From the NCBI GenBank assembly GCA_029298735.1, contig JANSLP010000014.1, forward strand, positions 186,001 to 250,000: 64,000 nt of DNA, in the 5' to 3' direction. The position numbers and the translations under genes are program-made. Shown here one piece after another: positions 57,251-64,000 of the stretch. Under the pieces are notes generated by a model. The model was not told where the DNA came from and searched no databases. It saw only the letters and a program-made list of their open reading frames with translations. The DNA is from Ophiostoma sp. CBS 140.51. Its lineage: Eukaryota; Ascomycota; Sordariomycetes; Ophiostomatales; Ophiostomataceae. Numbering within the stretch: position 1 is the stretch's first letter; every line of letters starts with the position of its first letter.

Positions 57251-59905
57251 CTATGCCTTCGCCGCCGCCCCGCCAATCATGACTTTCCGGCGCACCAAGA
57301 AAGGAGATGGCATGTCGTCCTGCTCGGGATCCCAGACAGCGGCGGGCTCCATGTGACTGTTGTGTTGGCCGTTGCCACGGTTAGCCGCCATGGCGTGTTC
57401 CCTAAAGGGCCGCTTGGGGCTGACGTTGGGGTTGCCGCCGTCCATGACGGCACTCAGGGGGCGACCGCCAGCACGCGCCTGTTGTAGCTCGACCAGTGTG
57501 CGGCCGCGAATACCGGGTTTCTGCTTGCTGATGAGTCCGGCGGGCTGTTGTGATTGCGAGGATGGTTGCGAAGCGGCCTGCTGCTGCTGCTGCTCCGGCA
57601 CATCGCCGGCATCTTTCCAGTTGAAGGAGCCCTTGCGGGTGAGGGCACGACCACCTTCCGTCGACGAGTGCTCACCAACGCCCATGTTGGCGGCCGAGGG
57701 AATCTTGCTCAACCGCCGGCTAGGCGACTGGGCACGTTCGCGCTCGCGCAGAGCACCACCACTCAGGGTAGGGCGGAGGTTGCTATCGGTGACGGCCGAG
57801 GCCGTCTTGGCAGCAGCCGAAGGCAAGTCGGTACCACCGCCCATCTTTGACCGCAATGGTTGTGCAACACTGCCACGAGCACCGAAAACGGGAGCAGTCT
57901 TTTGTGACACAAGGCCGGGGCGCTGACCAGGTTGTAATGATGACTGGTCCTTCTGTTGCGACCCTGGTTGCTGCAGCTTCTGCTTGGACTGGAAGGGGTT
58001 CTTGCGGGACTTGATCATGCGCGTGGGCGAGGGGATGGCGACATCGTCGTCCGAGTCCCAGTCGGAGTTGACGGCACTGGCCGACTCGCGGGGGCCGTTC
58101 CATCGTGGGTCGTCACCGTTGTTCGGTGCAGCGCCAGCAGCGGCAGTAAAGATGGCACCAGTGTTAGCGGTGGGCACTTTGGTGGCGGCGTTGCGGCGCG
58201 GCGAGAGTGACAAGGAAGCAATGGCCATGGGCGAGGGCGAAGCCATTTCGACGTCCATGGGGGTGCCGGCAGGACCGACAAACATGGTCTGGGCACGGCC
58301 AAAGGGTGTGCGGGTTTGCGGGGCGGGGCCTCCCTGCTTCTTCATGAAAGCGGCTGTGGCCGAAGCGACGACGACGCCGTTGCCATTGTTTTTGTCAGTA
58401 TTATTGTTGTTGTTGCTGTTGCCAGCGCACGACGACTCAGACAGCGACTCGTCAATGGACAGCTCGGTAATGTCCGTCGTCGAAGGGAACTCGCCGTCGC
58501 CCATGGACGAGTGCAGGTAGTCGGACTTGTAATCGGACTTGCAAATGGACGACGACAGCTCGTGCTGGTTGTGGTTGAGGTTGTGGTGGCCCGTCGAGGA
58601 GGCCAGCGACATGGGTGGCGGCAGATGCGGCGGGGGCATTTGGAGCATCAAGTCGTTCTCGAGAGCGGATGTCGGACGTGACGCCTGGACCTGAGCATTC
58701 CGCAGCGCCTCGGCCAGGTCCTTGTCGACCCGCGCGCGCACTTCCTCTTCAAACTTGCTCTGCAGCTGGTCCAGCTCTGCATTGACGAGTCTGTCAATCT
58801 CGAGACGGGCCTTGACCTCCCACTCGCGGCGCAGACTGGCATCAATCTCCTGGCGCAGCATGGCTTTGTCGGCCTCGGCCTTGCGCTCGAGCTCTCGCGC
58901 CCGCTTGTTGAGCTGCTCCTCTTTGCTCTTGATCATCTTGCTGAGCTCGACCACTTCCTTTTCCTTACGCATGAGGCGCACAACGGGCAGGTTGAGCAGC
59001 TGGGCCGTGTCCGGGCGGCGGTCCGGGTTGACCTTGAGGCAGTCGCGGACGACGGCACAGAGCTCGGGGGAGTAGACGACGGGCAGCGGTGCGAGTTTGC
59101 CCTCCTTGATCTTCTGGACGAGCTGGTAGTGGGACTTAGCGTTGAAGGGCGGTTCCCGCGCGCAGAGTTCGTAGATGATGCAGCCCAGCGACCAGATATC
59201 CGATTTGAGCGTGTACTTTTCGGCGGCACAGATCTCGGGCGACATGTAAAAGGGCGTGCCGACATAGGTCGAGGCAAAGTCGTGGGACTGAATCATCTTG
59301 GCGAGACCAAAGTCGCCGAGCTTAACCGAGTTGTCTTCGCCGAGAAACACGTTTTCGGGTTTCAGATCGCGGTGCAGGATGGTGACGCCGCCTGTGGGCA
59401 CCTTGGGCTTGGCCGTCATGCCCAGACCCAGCACGTTCTTGCCGACCTCGGGCGGGTCGACGCCGTAGTGGCAGCGGTACAGGGCCGTCACCAGCTGGGC
59501 AAAGATGCTCCAGACAAACGACTCCTCGGCGTACTGGTTGCGGTTGGCGAGGTCACGAATGACACGGCCCAGGTCGCCGTTGCCGCAGTACTCCATGTAC
59601 AAGTGCAGGTCCTGGGTGGCCTTGAGGTGCTCGCGGTGGTAGTAGCCGACAATGTTGACGTGCCTGAGGGTGGACAAGATTTGGAACTCGGCGTGCAGCT
59701 GTTCACGCTCCTTTTGCGACATCTTGAGGTAGCTGATTTCTTTGCGGCACAGCACCATCCCGTCGACCTTGCGGCGCACCTTGCGGATGATGCCAAACGA
59801 TCCATGGCCTGTAAGTGTTAGAGGGACAAGTTTTTTTTGTGTTTATCGCAGAGGGGACTGACCGATCTTCTCCAGCACATCGTATTTCAGCTCCGTCTCC
59901 GCCAT
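57251..59905 (-). CDS. nim-1: NIMA-type mitotic serine/threonine kinase
   Basis: Two exons on the - strand: 59905-59863 and 59808-57251, giving 866 aa. The 54-nt intron (GTCAGT donor) splits the Gly-rich loop: MAETELKYDVLEKIG joins HGSFGIIRKVRRK. Kinase motifs are the VAIK-equivalent LCRKEISY, the catalytic loop HRDLKPENVF, DFGLAKM, and the activation segment FASTYVGTPFYMSPE. A 20-residue insert before HRD (DPPEVGKNVLGLGMTAKPK) is typical of fungal NIMA orthologs. After the kinase domain (ends near 290) is a coiled coil rich in Glu/Arg/Lys, then a long disordered tail with Ser/Pro sites. Neurospora NIM-1 is of similar length. NIMA kinases drive mitotic entry, chromatin condensation and pore-complex opening; the A. 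nidulans SONB (Nup98) homologue, encoded 18 kb away here, interacts with NIMA genetically. Confidence 0.95.
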
Positions 59906-61154
59906 GTTGGCATGGGGTGACTCGGCGCTGCCGGGCGGCGATTCAATGAGTGTGGAATTGTTGAGAGAGAGGAGGAGAGTCGAGCAACGGAAAGTAAAAG
60001 ACTCGACAGAGACTCAAAAGAGAAAGAGAGTGTTGTAGAAGCAGCAATCGAGAAGCGACCGTGAATTAAAAGGAAACAACCCGCTCTGTCAAAGAACAGG
60101 AAGGGACAGCCGGTGATGATGCTGCCTGTTGTTGGAAGACGGGGGTCGAGGGTCGAGTTGAGGAAGGGTCGACGGCGTGGTTGTTGTTGTCGGTTCTGTT
60201 GTCGCCGTCGTCTTTGTTGACATCGATCACGATCAATGTTCGTCAAAGATGTCGATGTTGCTGTGAGGTTAGTAAAGGCCCTGTGCCTTGTCGCTGTGCA
60301 ATAAACCACAAGAAAACAAAAAAGAGGCTCAAGTGTCGGAATATTCAAGATTCAGAATAACAATAAAGAGAAAAAAGGCGGAATCACGGCTTAGGCACAA
60401 AACACTAAAAGGTGAAAAGGCGGCGTGAGCCTCGTTTCAGTCGGTTGCCGAGCTTTGCTGTGTGCACTGAAGCTACTGGACAGTGGAGGAACTGCCCGAC
60501 AACCTGCGACTCCACTCCCTGCTAGGTGACATGTTTACTGTGGGAAGTTGTTTCCACAGCAACAGTCACGTGGCTGTCATGATTTCAGCTGACGTGACAT
60601 GTCACGTGCCAAATTCTCGACCCGACTTTGGTGTATCGGACTTAACGGAATCGCCCACGGCAGGAGCCAGTGGCGGGGATCCATAGTGGGGGCGACATCC
60701 TCAATCGGCAGCACTTTCACTGTGACACAACAGGGCAGACTGCACTGGAGATAGCCCGCCGAAGCCGCTAAAAATCGAGTTGCGGAATACGCGTGCATCT
60801 TAGTGGTCAACAACAGGCAAGAACGACCTTGAATTGGCCGCCGGTGACTCTGTCTCTTTTATGGCAGGTGCAGTCGGGATGTGATATCTCCTATTTCCTC
60901 GAGAATTTGTGTTTTATATATTTGCTTCATTTTCATTTTGTCTGCTCTTCGAGCTCATGCCTTCCTTTGAGGCGGCACTACACTCATTTCTCCCGCGCAT
61001 TTCACCATCCTGCATTTGTCATCCGGATAGCGGCAAAAGATATCAACGATCTACATTTACGTCACAAAACATACAGATTAGAGACCATATATACGACATA
61101 AACGACATAAAAACAACACTCACGATATATAACGACCCATATAACTCTACAGCA
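59906..61154. promoter_or_regulatory. divergent promoter, NIMA kinase / ankyrin-BTB gene
   Basis: About 1.25 kb between outward-facing start codons. 59930-60360 is the purine-rich (+) leader of the kinase gene. A compact CACGTG cluster lies in the middle, described separately. On the right, an in-frame ATG at 60957 precedes the chosen BTB start. Confidence 0.55.
60567..60608. promoter_or_regulatory. E-box cluster with 16-nt perfect palindrome
   Basis: Two GTCACGTG copies (cores 60567-60572 and 60603-60608) flank a 16-nt perfect palindrome at 60592-60607 (ACGTGACA followed by its reverse complement). TCACGTG is the Cbf1/bHLH recognition word. It is placed between two divergent genes, 660 bp from the kinase ATG and 550 bp from the BTB ATG. 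Confidence 0.55.
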
Positions 61155-63179
61155 ATGGCGATGCCCAAGGGCCAGCTTGAGGCCAAGCTCAAGGAGGAGC
61201 ATGAACTCATCGACAGTGGGGTCCTGCGGGAAGAGAACCCCTTGGACCTCACAGAAGACTTTGGCTTCTTTCTCGAGGCCTGCCGGCGTGGCGACCTTAA
61301 GGAATGCCAAAACTATATTCTGGGGGGTGTCAACATCAACGGCAAGGACGAGTACGACTACACGCCCTTGATTGTGGCCAGTTTGTGCGGACACTACGAA
61401 GTGGCTCAGCTGCTGCTCGAGTCGGGCGCTTTGGCGGAACGCAACACATTCCAGGGCGAACGCTGCTTGTACAATGCCTTGAATGACCGCATCCGCAATT
61501 TGTTGCTGCAGTACGACTACTCCAAGTCGGCCGACCCGCTGCAGCCGTGGTCGTCGCACATTACGTCCTTGCTGTCGCGGACGGAACCCAAGACGTCCGA
61601 CATTACCCTGACGGCGAGTGCCGATGGGCCCCGACTCACGAGCGAAGAGTTCCAGCTGCACAAGTTCTTTCTGGCCGCGCGGACACCCTATTTCCACCGC
61701 AAACTCACCGAAGCACCGGACATGGCCTCCTGGAAGTTGTCTTCCAACATTGCCGCCGCTGCGTTCCGCATCGTCCTGCACTATCTGTACCTCGACGACA
61801 TTACGCCGCACACGGCTTCGCTCTCTGACGACGAAGAAGCTCTGTTTCGGAGCATCGACAAAATCACCAAGCAGCTGGAAGTGGAACAGCTGTGGGAGGC
61901 TATGCTGGTGGGCAACGACCGGCGGCTGGCGCGGCAGCGGTACCAGGACGAGGTCGAGCGAGCACAGCAGCAGGTCGACGCCTTTTTCCGGCAGCACGTC
62001 TTGGGGAACAAGATGGTGGTGGAGACGAGCAAGGTGAACGAAGTCAAGTGGCCGCACGATAATTTCATCTTTGCAGACTGTCTGTTGTGTGCAGAGGAGA
62101 CGACGGACGAGGAGGCGGCCGCAGATGAGACAGGAAACGATACGATTGCCGCCCCAGAACGGACAAACAGCATCCCCATCGGACCGGCAGCCAATGGCGC
62201 ATCGACACCACCAGTATTGCGAGAAAACGGGACATCAGATACAAAAACGAATGGAGCACGAGCACCACGGAAACCGCGCCGCTCCGTCCTATACCCTGCC
62301 CACAAGGCCCTGTTGGTCCGCGCCGACTACTTTGCGACAATGTTCTCGAGTGCCTTTCTCGAAGCTCAGGCCTCTGTGCACTTGCGCATCATCAAGGTCG
62401 ACTGTGCGCCTGGGGTGCTGGAGATTGTGCTTTCGTTCTTGTACACCGAGCAGGCCGATATCCCCCTGGAGCTGGCCCTGGACGTGTTGTATATGGCCGA
62501 CATGCTCTTCCTCGAAAAACTCAAAACCAAAGCGGCCGTCATTATCAGCACTCTTGGTAGTGGCAACCGCAACGTCTTGATTGACCCGACGCACCAGGAG
62601 GGGACGGATGCTCAGGAAGAGAATGAAATTAATGTCTACGACGTACTCCGCGCCGCGTGGGACCTCAAAGTGCAGCGTCTCGAAGACTTTGCCGCCCGGT
62701 TCCTGGCGGCACGGCTGGAGCACTACATTGACGAAGAGGCGTTTGCGGACTTGGTCAAGGAGAGTGCGAGCCGGCTCAAGACGCGACACGAGACGGATAC
62801 CATTGAGCTGATTGACGATATCCGGTATTTCCTGTCGGAGCGGTTCCGGCTGCGGTTTGAGGATGTGGCGCTGTCGGACATTGAGGATGAGGACGAGGTG
62901 GAAGCGGAAGCGAAAGCGGCAGCGGCAGCGGCGGCAGCAGCCGTAGTGGCCGTGGATGCTGCAGAGGGTGGTGTCAAGGAGGCAGCGGAAAATGGTGACG
63001 ACCAGAATGCTGTCCCTGTAGTTGCTGCCGCAGAAACCACCCAACCACCGGCTGCCGGCATCATCCGCACACTGGACGGCAACATTGTGGAAGATGAGTT
63101 CGACTCGGACGCGCTCAACTACCAGATTTTGCTGGGCAAGATTGACAGCTTGCTGCAGCGGTTGGGATTAGATGCATAG
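61155..63179 (+). CDS. ankyrin-repeat plus double-BTB protein (CUL3-adaptor-like)
   Basis: Single exon, 674 aa from the ATG at 61155 (MAMPKGQLEAKLKEEHELID). The frame stays open upstream to an in-frame ATG at 60957, which would add 66 low-complexity residues; the internal start fits the domain boundary better. Ankyrin repeats occupy about 35-125 (DFGFFLEACRRGDLKECQNY and YTPLIVASLCGHYEVAQLLL). BTB domain 1 is about 133-235 (FQLHKFFLAARTPYFHRKL) and BTB domain 2 about 378-475 (YPAHKALLVRADYFATMFSS ... VLSFLYTEQADIP). A C-terminal BACK-like helical part follows, with an Ala-rich low-complexity run near 585. The layout matches fission-yeast Btb3 and human ABTB1, likely substrate adaptors for CUL3 ubiquitin ligases. 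The substrate is unknown. Confidence 0.88.
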   Translation: MAMPKGQLEAKLKEEHELIDSGVLREENPLDLTEDFGFFLEACRRGDLKECQNYILGGVNINGKDEYDYTPLIVASLCGHYEVAQLLLESGALAERNTFQGERCLYNALNDRIRNLLLQYDYSKSADPLQPWSSHITSLLSRTEPKTSDITLTASADGPRLTSEEFQLHKFFLAARTPYFHRKLTEAPDMASWKLSSNIAAAAFRIVLHYLYLDDITPHTASLSDDEEALFRSIDKITKQLEVEQLWEAMLVGNDRRLARQRYQDEVERAQQQVDAFFRQHVLGNKMVVETSKVNEVKWPHDNFIFADCLLCAEETTDEEAAADETGNDTIAAPERTNSIPIGPAANGASTPPVLRENGTSDTKTNGARAPRKPRRSVLYPAHKALLVRADYFATMFSSAFLEAQASVHLRIIKVDCAPGVLEIVLSFLYTEQADIPLELALDVLYMADMLFLEKLKTKAAVIISTLGSGNRNVLIDPTHQEGTDAQEENEINVYDVLRAAWDLKVQRLEDFAARFLAARLEHYIDEEAFADLVKESASRLKTRHETDTIELIDDIRYFLSERFRLRFEDVALSDIEDEDEVEAEAKAAAAAAAAAVVAVDAAEGGVKEAAENGDDQNAVPVVAAAETTQPPAAGIIRTLDGNIVEDEFDSDALNYQILLGKIDSLLQRLGLDA

Positions 63180-63829
63180 ACGTCGCGAGGAAATTACATT
63201 GATATACGCTATGATATACAAAATTAACATTCACAGGATATATACATCAATTTACTTTAAATAAAAAGGCATATTTTTAAGAGATTTACGTATTAAATAA
63301 ATTATAAATTAAACAAGTCACGAGAGGCACAAGATATTACTGCAAGAAATATTGCGAAAATAAAGTACGATTAAAAAGACTGTGGTATATATATAAAATG
63401 CTATTATATATGAAGATTGGCCTTTTATCTCCCCTCTTCTGATGGACGTCTCTCAAGTGTTAGTCAAGAGGCGCCCGCCAGAAGAGACAAGATAAAAAGT
63501 TTGATTGTCTTCTTGTTCTTATCTCTAGTAAAAGAGAAAGACCGTAGACAGAACAATCAGGTTTGGGCTTTGAGAGTTTCGTAGGAACGAGATAAGAGAG
63601 AAAAATAATGAGCTACCAAATAGAGCAGTCATTGTAAAATAGTGAGCATCATCATGGGCGAGAGATGGGGAGATGCAGGGGGGTAGAGAGTCGGGTTTTT
63701 TTCTCCTCGTGAAAAACGATAAAAAACAGAAGGGGTGAATGTTGACAGCAGTTGGACAGCAGCCGCAACAACACAGAGACAGAGAAGACTCGAGAAAGCT
63801 CGAAAGCCTTCAGCTTTCTCGTTGCGCGC
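63180..63829. other. convergent AT-rich intergenic region
   Basis: 3' flanks of the BTB gene (+) and the transporter fragment (-). 63190-63420 is strongly AT-rich with repeated ATATAT words. No gene was found. Confidence 0.5.
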
Positions 63830-64000
63830 TTACGGCCACGAAGTCGGACCAAAGGTGGTGCCATCGGGAATGGGCTGCTGGATGGCCGACTTGGTGAAAT
63901 CAGCCGTCTCGTACACAGCCACATTGCCGAACCAGTTGGGTGCCTCGGCCAGCGTCAGGTACAGCGTAAAGAAGATGATGAGCGTCGACACAATGAGACC
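63830..64000 (-). CDS. C-terminus of a probable OPT-family oligopeptide transporter (partial)
   Basis: The gene enters from the right edge on the - strand; 56 codons and stop TAA at 63830-63832 are visible. The fragment starts with a transmembrane helix, GLIVSTLIIFFTLYLTL, then NWFGNVAVYETADF, and ends DGTTFGPTSWP. A last helix followed by W(W/F)GN and a terminal FGP-x-x-W is the characteristic end of fungal OPT (small oligopeptide) transporters. Only about 7% of such a protein is in view, so the call rests on this tail. Confidence 0.65.
   Translation of the reverse strand, partial: GLIVSTLIIFFTLYLTLAEAPNWFGNVAVYETADFTKSAIQQPIPDGTTFGPTSWP

Overview
The window is nuclear DNA from a filamentous ascomycete (Pezizomycotina, most likely Sordariomycetes). 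The evidence is short spliceosomal introns with GTRNGT donors and CTAAC branch sites just upstream of the acceptor, pyrimidine-rich leaders, GC-rich third codon positions, and a set of Pezizomycotina-type genes: a NIMA kinase with the fungal insert before its HRD loop, a single-gene Nup98-Nup96 precursor, a Mi-2/Mit1-like remodeler, Bfr2, an Ind1-type complex I assembly factor and fungal GPI-anchored cell-wall proteins. An Ophiostomatales (Sporothrix-like) source is a guess. Nineteen protein genes are supported, two of them cut by the window edges. No tRNA, rRNA, CRISPR array or intact transposon was found.

Layout: 1-400 (+) is the end of a GFA/CENP-V-fold gene. 1040-5332 (-) holds two secreted, GPI-anchored wall proteins. 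6333-8363 (-) is a mitochondrial SpoU rRNA methyltransferase. 9072-17433 (+) is a very large Mit1/Mi-2 chromatin remodeler with an apparent frameshift. 18158-19479 (+) is an SPF30-type Tudor splicing factor. 20031-21106 (-) is IND1, divergent from BFR2 at 21525-23323 (+). 23545-23997 (-) is a small four-helix membrane protein. 25876-28242 (+) is the ER chaperone BiP/Kar2 with a UPR-element match in its promoter. 30730-32559 (+) is epsin. 34670-41911 (+) is the Nup145 (Nup98-Nup96) precursor. 42751-43482 (-) is PEX11. 45615-46790 (+) is fructose-1,6-bisphosphatase. 47489-49294 (+) is a CYP7/8-like P450. A 4.8 kb stretch without a convincing gene follows, then a Git1-type MFS transporter at 54110-55821 (+), the NIMA kinase at 57251-59905 (-), an ankyrin/BTB protein at 61155-63179 (+), and the C-terminus of a probable OPT transporter at 63830-64000 (-).

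These are mostly housekeeping genes, with no biosynthetic cluster or horizontally acquired island. Functional themes are chromatin and nuclear transport (Mit1, Nup145), RNA processing and ribosome biogenesis (SPF30, MRM1, Bfr2), mitochondria (IND1, MRM1), and the secretory/endocytic system and cell surface (BiP, epsin, GPI proteins, transporters). I see no clearly new multi-gene system. The most useful observations are at gene-structure level: the remodeler frameshift, a 12-nt microexon coding the BiP phosphate-1 loop, a Nup145 intron whose retention would release a Nup98-only protein, a 572-nt intron splitting a remodeler domain with an alternative acceptor, and palindromic CACGTG clusters in intergenic DNA. 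All exon borders were read by eye from splice motifs and protein continuity, with no transcript data.
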